Shown here in pieces: positions 1-9,448 of a stretch of 16,493 nt of DNA. Both the position numbers and the translations under genes were made by a program. Below the pieces are notes generated by a model that worked only from the letters and a program-made list of their open reading frames with translations, ran no database searches and had not been told where the DNA came from. The DNA lies in assembly GCA_025201765.1 (NCBI GenBank), contig MU623693.1, positions 1-16,493 on the forward strand. Direction: 5' to 3'. How positions within the stretch are numbered: the first letter of the stretch is position 1; every line of letters begins with the position of its first letter. Source of the stretch: Daldinia sp. FL1419. Taxonomy: Eukaryota; Ascomycota; Sordariomycetes; Xylariales; Hypoxylaceae.

Positions 1-532
1 TAATATATTATTTAATAAAGAAATTATATAATTTAAAATATATAATATATTAATTCATTAAAAAATAATAATTTTTAAATTATAAATAATTTATAAAATA
101 AAAGGAAAGAATATATTAATATTTTATAAAAAATTAAAATTTATTATTTAAAATTATGGTGATTTTAATAAAAAATTTATTATAATATATGTTTTTACCA
201 TTTAGAGGGTAAATTAATATTTTATTTTGGTTTTAATTTCAATTTTTTGATATTAGGGTATAAAAATTATAATAAAAAATATTATTATGGTATATATTTA
301 ATTTAAAATATTTATATAATAAATAATATTTGTATAATTATTAATAAAATTAAAAAGTAAATATTTTAAAAAAATGTTATTATATATTATTAAATTATTA
401 TATAGTTTAATTAAATTAAAGATATATTAATTTAAAATTTATTTATATTATTATTAATAAGAATTTAATATGAAATTATTAATGTTTAATTTATATTTAT
501 TAATAATAAATATAATTTTATTTAAAATTATG

Positions 533-1134
533 GGTTTTTAGATAGATAATATTTTAAATGTTAATATTATAGAATTTCTAGTAATAGAAGATAAGATATT
601 TATTAAAGTTGGGATTAAGGTATATTTTTAGAAGATATTGGATATTGGAATTGAAGATTTTAATAATTTATACTTTATTATTCATAAAGAAGATTATAAT
701 ATAATTATTGTATAAAAAAGATAAATTAAGAAATTTAAATAATTAAATATAAAATTATTAAATGTAATTAAAAAATTTATTAAATAATAGGTATAAAGAA
801 TATATATTTCCTTTATTTATTAATCTAAAATGATTTTTAATTATTTAATAATAATTTAATATTTAGAACTAAATTTTAAAGAAATAAAAGCCTTTAATAC
901 CTAAATTAAATAATAAATAAATAATTGATTATAAAAATTTAACTATATTAATTTGGATTTTTAAAATTTATGCCTATATATTTTTATTAATAATTTATTT
1001 ATAAATAATAAGGATTTAAATTTATAAATTAATTATATTATTATATTAAGTAATGAAGAATTAATTAATTAAAATAATAAAATCCAAATTATTAATAATA
1101 TTATTTATTAATTATTTATCAAATATAAATATAT
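533..1134 (+). pseudogene. Ty1/Copia-like polymerase relic, part 1 (reverse transcriptase end and RNase H start)
   Basis: One reading frame can be followed for about 600 bp without a frameshift, broken only by stops that transitions from CAA, CGA or TGG would create. It opens with a relic of the fungal Copia motif usually read as G-x-Q-T-D-D-T (533-553, now G F stop I D N I). It continues through a KEIKAFNT stretch (about 880) and LFINNKDLN (about 995-1023), which matches the SFANNKDLSSQ start of the RNase H domain. It then reaches NIIY-stop-LFIKYKYIIWN, matching NIIHWSSIKCKRVTRS when C-to-T and G-to-A changes are undone. The relic probably continues left to base 1, since composition does not change, but I recognise no motif there. 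It is interrupted at 1135 by a retroposon fragment and resumes at 1485. The family is inferred from motif order; the element is dead. Confidence 0.72.
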
Positions 1135-1153
1135 TATTTGGAATATATTTATT
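1135..1153. repeat. Left target-site duplication (19 bp)
   Basis: The 19 bases TATTTGGAATATATTTATT recur exactly at 1485-1503, on the other side of the inserted fragment 1154-1484. They are part of the Copia relic's coding sequence (I-W-N-I-F-I). A duplication this long fits target-primed reverse transcription by a LINE-type enzyme. The right edge is slightly ambiguous because the element's own TTTA-repeat tail abuts it. Confidence 0.85.
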
Positions 1154-1484
1154 TATTTATTTATTTATTACTACCCCGATTTACCTAGAATATATTACAG
1201 GTATCCGGTCCATCTCTTGGTATTTGTTCCGGGTAGGAACCGTGTTCCGGAGAAAACCTACCCGCCGCCTATCCGAACAAGCTACGTTGCCATAGCTTTG
1301 GCTTCACCCTGTGTTCCTATTGGAACTCACCCTCCAATAGAAATGATCAGACCTTAATATGGAAAAACACTTTATGCGTTACAATGCCAGCTACGTGAAG
1401 TGGTGTGGCGGCGGCCCGGGTGTGGGGCGACGACGAGGTCCAAGATGGCTTCATTGTTTTCTTCAATAGACAACAAAAGCGTTG
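1154..1484 (-). mobile_element. Short non-LTR retroposon fragment, not RIP-mutated (copy 1)
   Basis: This 331-bp block has ordinary base composition inside extremely AT-rich DNA. Read on the - strand it starts at 1484 and ends near 1170 in GGGGTAG followed by a TAAA-type repeat tail. It is bordered by a perfect 19-bp target-site duplication, and two related mutated copies lie at 7594-7927 and 8586-8919. The simple-repeat tail plus long duplication fit the 3' end of a LINE inserted with 5' truncation. I see no convincing pol III A box near the 5' end, so a tRNA-derived SINE is less likely, though a non-autonomous family of about 330 bp is possible. It is shorter than the roughly 400-bp duplication that RIP needs in Neurospora, which could explain why it was spared. 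No coding frame is evident. Confidence 0.8.
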
Positions 1485-1503
1485 TATTTGGAATATATTT
1501 ATT
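1485..1503. repeat. Right target-site duplication (19 bp)
   Basis: Exact repeat of 1135-1153 on the far side of the inserted fragment. Both copies are identical although the surrounding Copia relic is saturated with RIP changes. Either the insertion came after most of that mutation or the two short copies simply offered nothing more to mutate; being AT-rich already, they cannot tell these apart alone. Confidence 0.85.
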
Positions 1504-1900
1504 AGTAAAATTTATGGAATAATCTAAGGTTTTGATATTAAATATATTATTTATTATATAATTAATACTATTTTAAAATACCTTTTATTATTTAAGGTTT
1601 TATTAATTTTATATATTGATTTATTTTTCTTATATTAATACCTTATCTAAATAAATAATATTAATAAAAAAAAGTTAATAATTAATTTAATAATCCTACA
1701 ATAATTATATAAAAATTGAGAAATTAATAATATTTGGTAGATTTATGGTACATATAATCTTATAAATATTATAATAAAGGCATCTTTAAATAAGATTATA
1801 TAAACATTAGTGGAGAATAATTAGGTTAATTTGTAATTAAAGGGATAGATAAAATAAAAATTAAATGTTAAATTTGTAATATAATTATAAAAAGAAAATA
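1485..1900 (+). pseudogene. Ty1/Copia-like polymerase relic, part 2 (RNase H end)
   Basis: After the second copy of the 19-bp duplication the interrupted Copia frame resumes as IFISKIYGII-stop-GFDI. This matches the fungal Copia RNase H stretch VLASELYGMxQGFDI after undoing RIP-type changes. It runs on through a segment resembling LYTDSxSL and then ASLNKIIQTLVE (about 1780-1815), where the family has TKAxPNxALxxLV. It closes near 1826-1855 with VNL-stop-LKG-stop-IK, the counterpart of the family's VEGWV ending. Removing bases 1135-1484 restores one continuous frame, so the retroposon landed inside an existing Copia copy. The 3' LTR should follow but I cannot delimit it. Confidence 0.68.
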
Positions 1901-2867
1901 GAATAAATGGTAATTATATAATTTATATTTTTAATCTAATATATAACCCTTAAGAAATACTTATATATCTATTATTATATAAAAATAAGTTTCCCACCTA
2001 TCTCTTTTAGATAACTTTCTTCTTTAAATAACTACAATATACCAATTTTACCCCTATTATTATTTACTTTATTATTATTTTACTTTTATCTTATATACGT
2101 ACCTACCAACATATATCACAAATTTTCATCAATTATATTTTTATTATAATTTATTATATTCTTAATTATACATATATCAATTCAATTTATTAAAATAATT
2201 ATTATATCACTTACAATAAAATCAATATTTAATTATTCATCATCAATATACTTCAATTAAAACTCCTTTACTAATTTAATCATATGAAATATTAATTATA
2301 ACAAATTTAAAAAAAATAAGTAAAATATAATTGAAATAATTGAAATAATAAAATATTAATTATTATAATAAAAAAATAATAATAAAAATAAATAAATATA
2401 TTATTATAAAAAGATAAATTGTACCAATCTTACTTTACAAAATTGCTTTATAAAATATTAAACTATTCTTTCCTCAGGTACTGAATTTTTAGGCAATAAC
2501 AATTATAATATATAAAACTTTTTAAATAGGATCAAAAAGAATTTTCAGATAAAACTTAAAATTTACTAATAAAGTAAAAATATAACGCAATTTTTAATAT
2601 TATTACCATCTCTCAATATACTATAAACATAAATATATAATAGATATATAATTCAATTAACATAAATTCCCCCAAAACCATTTCATCAATAAAAAAAACC
2701 TTAATATCACCTATTTATATATAATAAATATATACTTTAAATTATAAATTTAACATTAAAATAATTTTTATTTTCCAAAAATCATAAATTAATATAAAAT
2801 ATTCCTAAAATTATATATAATAATATAAAATTCCGGATTTAAAATTATATATTAAAATATAAAATCT
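1901..2867. other. AT-rich block without recognisable gene
   Basis: About 970 bp of very AT-rich sequence. From roughly 1950 the surviving GC bases on the + strand are mostly C rather than G (for example TTTCCCACCTATCTC near 1991 and TTTTACCCC near 2045), the opposite of the Copia relic to the left. It probably contains the 3' LTR of that Copia element and further decayed repeats, but I could not identify a motif, a terminal repeat or a reading frame in either strand. Confidence 0.55.
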
Positions 2868-2925
2868 CAAAGTCGTTCGCCTCTTTTCATCAGGATTTAG
2901 CGCTAAAGCTATCTCTTCCCTTTTA
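2868..2925. other. Small patch of normal composition with a 12-bp palindrome
   Basis: A roughly 58-bp patch carries CpG and CpA dinucleotides that the flanking DNA has lost. It includes TTTAGCGCTAAA at 2896-2907, a perfect 12-bp palindrome. Read on the - strand it is preceded by a TATTTAAAAGG stretch that could be a TATA-like element, so a piece of an LTR promoter is one possibility. No coding frame or RNA gene is visible, and I do not recognise the source. Confidence 0.4.
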
Positions 2926-3117
2926 AATACCTAATTAATTGATAATTAATTAATTATTAATTATTAATTAATATTAAATAAATAAAATACCATTATATAT
3001 AATAGTAAAAATAAAAATATTTAAATATATTTAATTAAAAAATAATTTTTTTAAAAAATATATTTTAATTAAAAACCAAAATATATAAAATTAAATACAG
3101 GATTAAAATAAATTTGT

Positions 3118-3268
3118 ATTACCATGGTCACATGACCAACATTCCCACATTATTAATATTTTTTAAAAAATTTATTAAATATAAAATCTAGGAACCTCAC
3201 TTCAGCAATGGGAGACCGGATTGCCCCCGGTCCAGTAACTACAAGCTGGTATGGTATGGCATAGGTCG
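3118..3268. other. Patches of unmutated sequence upstream of the LINE relic
   Basis: Two short stretches (3118-3150 and about 3188-3268) have balanced composition within AT-rich DNA. The first contains GGTCACATGACC, nearly palindromic. The second contains the hairpin GACCGG-ATTGCCC-CCGGTC and an AGCT-flanked segment ending near 3268. They lie just before the first recognisable LINE coding sequence, so they may be remains of its 5' untranslated region, or a small unrelated insertion too short for RIP. I tried reading the second as a tRNA or 5S rRNA and neither fits. Confidence 0.4.
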
Positions 3269-3299
3269 AGCTACAATTTATATATATAAAAAAATTAAC

Positions 3300-6200
3300 C
3301 TAAAAGATTAAAAGAAAGAAATGGGCTATAATTGAGTTGTAATATTGATTTAAGTAAGGTTTAATACCTTTATTATGTAGTTAATATATATAAAATCAAA
3401 TTTTAATCATAGGTATTTACTATTATTGGAATTGATATTAAAGAATTTTTATAGTATAAATGTAATAGTAGGAGATTTTAATGTATATTATTCCTTATAA
3501 GATAAAGAAAAAAGGATATCCCGATATGTTTCTGAGGTATTTAAATTAGTAATTTAGTAGAATTTTAAATTTATTATAAAAATAGGAATAATAATTAGGC
3601 AAGTGTAGGGTTATAAGGATTTGATATTAAATTTGATATAGGTAAATAAAAGATTTAAATATTTAAGATTAAAATCTTTTAATTAGGAAGGATTTAATTA
3701 TATTATTTAATATTTTAATATTATTATATTATATTTAAATTTAGTTTGGAATTAGTTTAAGTTAGAAGGTTGGGTGTAGAAGCATTTAGATAAGGGGTTT
3801 ATAAAAGTGGAAGTATAGAATATAAATGTGTTAGAAGGAGTGAGCAATTTTGAAGAATTTAATAAATATATAAAATATCTTATTAAAAAATTAAAAAGGA
3901 TTATTTTAATTATAATCCTGTATTATGCCTGGCTTATGGTGCAATTAGTGTTATAGTAGAATAATAAAATTGAAATATTTTATAAAAAGGTAAAAGAAAT
4001 ATGTAAATAATGGATAAATTAAAGAATATAGAAGTATTGGGAAATTTTTAATAAAATTTAAGTAATATTGAAAAAAATTATAAGTAAAATTAAAAGAAAT
4101 AGTTGGAAATTAGTTTTAATAAAAGTTTTAAGAAATAATAAAATCTTATAGAAGATAAAAAGATGGGTTAAATTATATAATTAATAATTTATTAAAGAAG
4201 AAAGTCTTTTAGTATTATGTTATTAATTTAATAAAGAATTGTGGGTTATAAGTAAAAAGGAGAAAAGTATAGTGTTGGGAGAAAGATTTTTTTAAATTTT
4301 ATAATTAATTTATTTAATATTTTTGATTTTACCATATAATTGGAAAAATTTTGGGAAAATAAATTTAATATATTTAAAAGAATAAAATTAGAAGAAATAA
4401 AAGTAGTTTTAAGAATAGTTAAATTGTGGAAAGTTATTGGTAAGGATTTGTTATTAATGGGGTTCTTTAAAATATATAGAAAATAATTATTTAAAGTATT
4501 TATTATAATTATAATATAAAGTTTTATGTTTAAATATTATTTGAAAGTATTTTGTAAAATTATAATAATAATATTATTAAAATTTAAAAAATTTAAAGAA
4601 GAAAAGAGTTTTTTGGGCATTTATAGGTTGATATTTCTTTTAAAGATTATGGGTAAAATAATTAAAAAAGTAATGGTAAATTGTATTATAAAAGTGATAG
4701 AATAATGTTGATTATTTTTAAAGGGTTAAATAGGAAATAGATTTGTTAGATTTATAAAAATAATTATTAGAATAGTAATAGAAGTTATATATATTATATA
4801 ATGTATTGATGTTATAATATTATTTTTATAATTGAATATTTTAAATATTTTTAATAATGTTATATTATAGAGGTTTATATATATGTTATATTAAAAAAGG
4901 TATTTAATATAGGTAATAAATTAGGTAAATAATTTTATGGAAAAATAAAAAGTGTAGTTAATCCTTAATGGTAAAAAAGGTAAAACCTATTTTTTCATTG
5001 TGGATATCTTATAAGGTTCTTTATTATTACTTATTTTGTTTATTATTTATATAGTTATCTTATATGAAAAGTTGGATTAAAAGGGTATTTTAGTTGTTGG
5101 TTTTATGGATAATATAAATATATTAATAATAGGATATTTTATAATTGAAAATTATATTAAGTTAGAATGAATATATAGAATGTGTTTAGATTAGGTATAG
5201 AAATATAATATAATATTTATAATATAGAAAAATAAATTTATATATTTTATAAAGATTTATTAAATATTAATTATAAAAATTAAATTAAATAGTATAATTA
5301 TTAAGTTTAAAGAAAATGTTAGGTTTTTTAAAATATAATTAAATAAGAAATTTAAGTAGAATAAATATTTAAAAATAATTAAAATAAAAATGGAAAAGTA
5401 GTAATATACCTTTTTTAAATTAATAATATTAATATAAAATTATAATATAACCTAAGTAAAAGAGATTTATACAAAAGTGATATAAAGTGTAATAATATAT
5501 GGAATAATGATGTGGCATATTTTAAGCCAAAATTATAAGGTAAAAAATATTGTTAAAAAATTGGGTATTATTTAATTAACTTATTTATAAGAAGTTGGTA
5601 ATATATATAAAATAATAAAAATATTATAATTAGAGATAAAATTAGGTTATCCTTTAATATACCTTTATTTAAATATAATAATAATGATAATTAAGTTTTG
5701 TATGAATAATGGAGGTTTTAATTTTAAAATTTAAGAAATAGGGTAGAAAATTCAAAAATAAGTAAAATTTTAGAGATTTAGGAAATGGCGGGGTTTCCCT
5801 ATTATTATTTAAATATTAAATATATATATTATAAAAGTTAGGGTTAATTGGAATATTAAATAAAAAGGATATTAATACTTTAAAAAAGCTTTTTTAAATT
5901 ATTAAATAAAAAAATAAGAATAATATAAGAAAGATATTATTATATTAATAATTAATATTTTAATTTATAGAAATATAAAATATTGATATTATTATAAATA
6001 TATATTAAAAAAATAAAATTGAAAGCTTTTTTATTTAATAGAAGAATTTTTGGAATAAATATTTTTAAATATAAATATAATAAAAAGGAAATAAGATAAC
6101 ATATAATTCTTAAATATCCTAAATATATTCCAATATAGGCCTATCTTAAATAAAATTTAACCCCAAAAATTTTCTTAATTAATATAAATTATAAAAAAAT

Positions 6201-6300
6201 ATTGTTCAACCCCAATGAAACCCCACTAATAACCTGCTAATTCCTTAAATAAATTTAATTATTTATATATAAAATAATATTATAATTTACCTAATACAAA
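3300..6300 (+). pseudogene. LINE (non-LTR retrotransposon) ORF2 relic: endonuclease, reverse transcriptase, C-terminal zinc knuckle
   Basis: The domain order of a fungal LINE can be read on the + strand in spite of many stops. The APE-type endonuclease motif VGDFNV is at about 3468-3485, followed by SL-stop-D where the family has SLWD, and by DLILNLI-stop-V (about 3615-3645), where the family has SxLDLIWV. Reverse transcriptase motif YRLIFLLKIMGKIIKKVM is at 4622-4675. The catalytic box is present as GFMDNINIL at 5099-5125, the second Asp now Asn. The downstream YGIMMWHILS is near 5498-5527. LKAFLFNRRIFGIN begins near 6022, and a knuckle relic KYKY..HIILKYPKY near 6079-6117 has the expected Cys positions turned to Tyr. 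Frame changes between 3485 and 4622 and again near 6010 show indels as well as RIP. I see no RNase H domain. The element cannot be active. Confidence 0.75.
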
Positions 6301-7593
6301 TATTTCCAAAAATTTTATATTAAACAAAAAAAACCTACAATTAAATAAAAAAATATAAATAATAATATACTAATAAAATCTTTTAAAAAAATTATATCTA
6401 CCCAAAATTATTCCGCACCTATTCCAAATTATATTTATCAGAATTATCTTCCTTTATATCTGCCTCCTCGTTCTCCTCCTTACTCTTTTCAATTATATAT
6501 ACCAAAAAATTTTAAATAAAAATAAGTACATTCTCGAATAAAAGATTGTACTTATTAAAGTTTAAATTTGAATATACCAAAAAATTATTAAAAATCTATA
6601 ATAAATTATTATTAAAGAATGGTAAAACATTTAATACCAATTAAACCTCTTAAATAAAAGATTATTACAATAATAATATATAAAAATAATATAGATCATT
6701 GGGAATAAAGTAACATATATATACCTTCTTCTAAAACTAATTCCCTTATAAACCTTATATTATAATTAACAATTATTAAGAGAATAAATATAGAAAGGGA
6801 TTACCTTATGGAATAATTATAATATTAATAACATTAAAATAAATAATTTTTTTGGGATTATTAAAATATATGAAAATTATAAACCTAATAAATAAAAGAT
6901 TAAATATAATAAAAATAATTATTTAATACTATTAATAATCCTTTAATAAATTTTTTAAAAGCTTAAAAACCTTAAAAAAACTACAATAAAGCCTTAACAA
7001 TTAACTTCTAGAATTGTACTAGAAAGACATAACCTTGTTTTTTATACAGTTTTTTATCTTCAATAAATAAATTATTTTTATAATATATAATTATATTGAG
7101 ATTATAATTTTAATATAATATAATATTAAAATATTATATTAAATTTAAAATATTATAATAATTTTTAATAAAAGAATTAAAATATTTAAGGAAGGTTAAT
7201 AATGGGATGAAATTAAAGAAATAATAAAATATTTACAAATATATAAATTTTTTTTTATTTAATATAATACATATATAAAAGTGAAATAGGTTTTTTAAGG
7301 CAATACCAAACTGTAAACATAATAAATATAATAATATTATATTACAATATCACAAAATATAAGTAAAGTATACAAGAAAGATTAAAATTAATCAAGAAAA
7401 ACCACAAATTAACAACATCATTTTAAACTATTTTAAAAAATAAATATAATATTATAATATTAAAAAAAAAATTATAAAAATAAAAATAAATAATAATTAT
7501 TCATAAAAATATAAAGTTATTCATACATATTTATATCTTACACAAATTATATATACCCTAGCCTTCCTCCAAAACAACCTCTTTATAATGTAG
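6301..7593. other. AT-rich block without recognisable gene
   Basis: Between the end of the LINE frame and the second retroposon copy lie about 1.3 kb in which the surviving GC bases of the + strand are mostly C. A pyrimidine-rich patch at about 6455-6485 reads as an acidic Lys/Glu-rich peptide on the - strand (SKEENEEADIKEDNSD), which may be a piece of a decayed protein but matches nothing I know. If 7594-7927 is the true 3' end of the LINE at 3300-6300, this stretch would be an unusually long 3' untranslated region or would hold a nested element. Confidence 0.45.
6497..6586. repeat. 60-bp hairpin segment between 15-bp direct repeats
   Basis: ATATACCAAAAAATT occurs at 6497-6511 and again at 6572-6586. 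Between the copies lies an inverted repeat with perfect 10-base arms, AATAAGTACA at 6521-6530 and TGTACTTATT at 6547-6556, with partial pairing further out. The arrangement resembles a tiny inverted-repeat insertion with a target duplication, but AT-rich DNA produces such patterns easily. Confidence 0.35.
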
Positions 7594-7927
7594 CAATATT
7601 TTTATTATTTATAAAAAAAATAATAAAACCATCTTAAACCTCATCATCACCCTACACCCAAACTATTACCATATTATTTTACAAAATTTAAATATTATAA
7701 CATATAAAATGTTTTTCCATATTAAAATTTAATTATTTTTATTAAAAGGTAAATTTCAATAAAAATATAAAATGAAATTAAAGTTATAATAATATAATTT
7801 ATTTGGATAGGTAGCGGGTAGGTTTTCTCCAGAACACAATTCTTACCCAGAACAAATACTAAAAGATGGATCAGATACCTATAATATATTCTAGGTAAAT
7901 TGGGGTAGTAATAAATAAATAATAAAT
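7594..7927 (+). mobile_element. RIP-mutated retroposon fragment (copy 2)
   Basis: This aligns along its length with the reverse complement of 1154-1484. Shared landmarks include AACCATCTT/AGCCATCTT near the start, the block TGTTTTTCCATATTAA (7710-7725), GGTAGGTTTTCTCC (7818-7831) and the terminal TAGGTAAATTGGGGTAG before a TAAA-type tail. Nearly all differences are C-to-T or G-to-A. Left of about 7790 almost every G has become A while many C survive. The last 110 bp are far less changed, with losses mainly at CpG (CCGG has become CCAG or TCAG). It lies opposite in orientation to copy 1. No clear target-site duplication can be seen in the low-complexity flanks. Confidence 0.78.
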
Positions 7928-8585
7928 ATTAAATATAAATATTTCATATTTTAAATTAAAATAGTTAATTTTTTTAAAAATATATTAATATTTTTTAAAT
8001 TAATAAAAATTATTATATATTTTGTATATTTATTTATTTATTTATTTAATCTTTCTTTATTTATATTTTCTTCTTTTATTTTTTATTTACCTTTTTATTT
8101 TTAGCCTTCTTTCCTTTTTTTTAAAGCTTTTCTTTTAATTAATATTCTCTTTTTATTTATTATCTTTATTATTATATATAAATCTAATCCCTCCTTTTCC
8201 AATTTTCTTAATTTTATTTCTAGAAGTTCAGATCTTTATTTATAAAAATATAGTAGTTAGTTGATATAATAAAATATTATTATTAATATTTATAAAATTT
8301 ACTATTAAATATATATTAATTTAATTAAATAAGGTATATTTTAAGGTTATAAATAGGTTTTTAAATTATTTAATATTATATTCAATTATAAAAAAATTCT
8401 TATTCTTAATCTTAACTATAATCTTTTCTTATTAAAAGATCTACATCTTCTAATCTCTTAGGAATCTATATAGGATAATTATAGCTTCCTTATATTTTTT
8501 TTAAATAAGGACTTTAAATTAAATATTAATAATATTAATATATTATTTAATAATAATGTAATAATATATTTAATTATATCTATAA
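7928..8585. other. AT-rich spacer between retroposon copies 2 and 3
   Basis: About 660 bp of AT-rich DNA. It holds runs of TTTA repeats near 8028-8048 and a pyrimidine-rich part (about 8040-8245) described separately as a possible transposase tail. The remainder shows no motif or open frame I can support. Confidence 0.45.
8037..8245 (-). pseudogene. Possible pogo/Fot1-type transposase C-terminal tail
   Basis: Read on the - strand from about 8245, one frame gives RSELLEIKLRKLEKEG, then KKRILIKRKALKKKERRLK, followed by more Lys/Arg-rich sequence. A leucine-patterned helix followed by a long basic stretch is the usual C-terminal layout of fungal pogo/Fot1-family transposases. The DDE catalytic core that should lie to the right (about 8250-8580) is not readable, and retroposon copy 3 follows. 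RIP of purine-rich strands can itself create Lys-rich frames, so this is a weak call; the alternative is chance. Confidence 0.27.
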
Positions 8586-8919
8586 TAATATCTCTATTAT
8601 TTATTGAAGAAAATAATGAAGCCATTATAGACCTTATTATTATCCCATATTTGAACCATTATTATATCATTTTATAAAATTTAAATAATATAATATATTA
8701 AAGATTCTTTTATATTAAAATTTAATTATTTTTATTAAAAGGTAAATTTTAATAAAAATATAAAATAAAATTAAAATTATAATAATATAATTTAATTAAA
8801 TAAATTATAAGTAGATTTTTTCTAGAATATAGTTCTTACTCAAAACAAATACTAAAAGATGGATTGGATATCTGTAATATATTTTAGGTAGATTGGAGTA
8901 ATAATAAATAAATAAATAA
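8586..8919 (+). mobile_element. RIP-mutated retroposon fragment (copy 3)
   Basis: Third copy of the 1154-1484 element, in the same orientation as copy 2 and about 1 kb to its right. Landmarks are ATTGAAGAAAATAATGAAGCC-like sequence at 8601-8621, TTTTATTAAAAGGTAAATTT near 8730, and a recognisable terminal 100 bp (CAAAACAAATACTAAAAGATGGA near 8840, here described by position) before a TAAA-type tail. It is mutated more evenly and more deeply than copy 2. Similarity between copies 2 and 3 may run somewhat further upstream than the 5' end of copy 1 (both have ATAATGTAR.AATAT just before), which would favour truncation of a longer parent. Confidence 0.72.
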
Positions 8920-9430
8920 TATTTATATTTTAAATTTTTCTATATTTGTATGTTTTATTTTATATTCCTTAATTTCTTCTTTATATATATTAAAATTTAA
9001 AGTAAAAGTTCTTTATTGAATTTAAGTTAATTAAATAACTATTTGTATTATAATTAATAGTTTATTTATATAATTACTTTTTAAAATAGTATAATTAATT
9101 ATTATAAATTTTAAAAATTTAATTAATTATTAATATTTTTATCTTTTAAAAATATAATTTTGTATTATAATTATATATTAATTATTTTTAATTTAAATTC
9201 ATTCTTTTAATATTTTTATTAGTTGGGGTTTAAGAATTTTATAACTAAATTGTCTTTAATTTCCAAAATATTAATTAATATTTTGAAATTATTTTTAGAA
9301 ATATTTTAATAATTTTGAAATATAAAATAGGATTTTTTAGGAAATTTTGGATGCTTTTTTTTCTTAATTAATTATGGGCATATGAGATTTTTAATTATTA
9401 AATTGCAAAAGAATAATATATTAAAAGCTA
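8920..9430. other. AT-rich block ending at the gene island
   Basis: About 510 bp of AT-rich sequence with no recognisable motif, frame or repeat end. Composition shifts abruptly to ordinary values at about 9450. Confidence 0.5.
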
Positions 9431-9448
9431 TTTTTTTTTTTTTTTTTT
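9431..9448. repeat. T18 homopolymer at the composition boundary
   Basis: Eighteen consecutive T residues sit exactly where the AT-rich block gives way to normal DNA. On the - strand this is an A18 run just downstream of a short frame with its TAA at 9458-9456, so it could be the poly(A) end of a retroposed sequence lying to the right. I could not find a matching target-site duplication. A plain slippage tract is equally possible. Confidence 0.5.

Noticed and set aside
1141..1170. TTTA repeats as a CRISPR or minisatellite array
   Set aside because: They are the simple-repeat tail of a retroposon; the same tail follows the related copies at 7914 and 8905.
3188..3268. A tRNA or 5S rRNA in the GC-richer patch
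   Set aside because: No cloverleaf with a T-loop GTTCRANNC and acceptor stem can be formed, and the 5S internal control sequence is absent.
1..9430. A mitochondrial origin for the AT-rich sequence
   Set aside because: The motifs found are nuclear retroelements (Copia and LINE) with RIP-type damage, the block joins nuclear intron-bearing genes, and no mitochondrial gene or tRNA is present.
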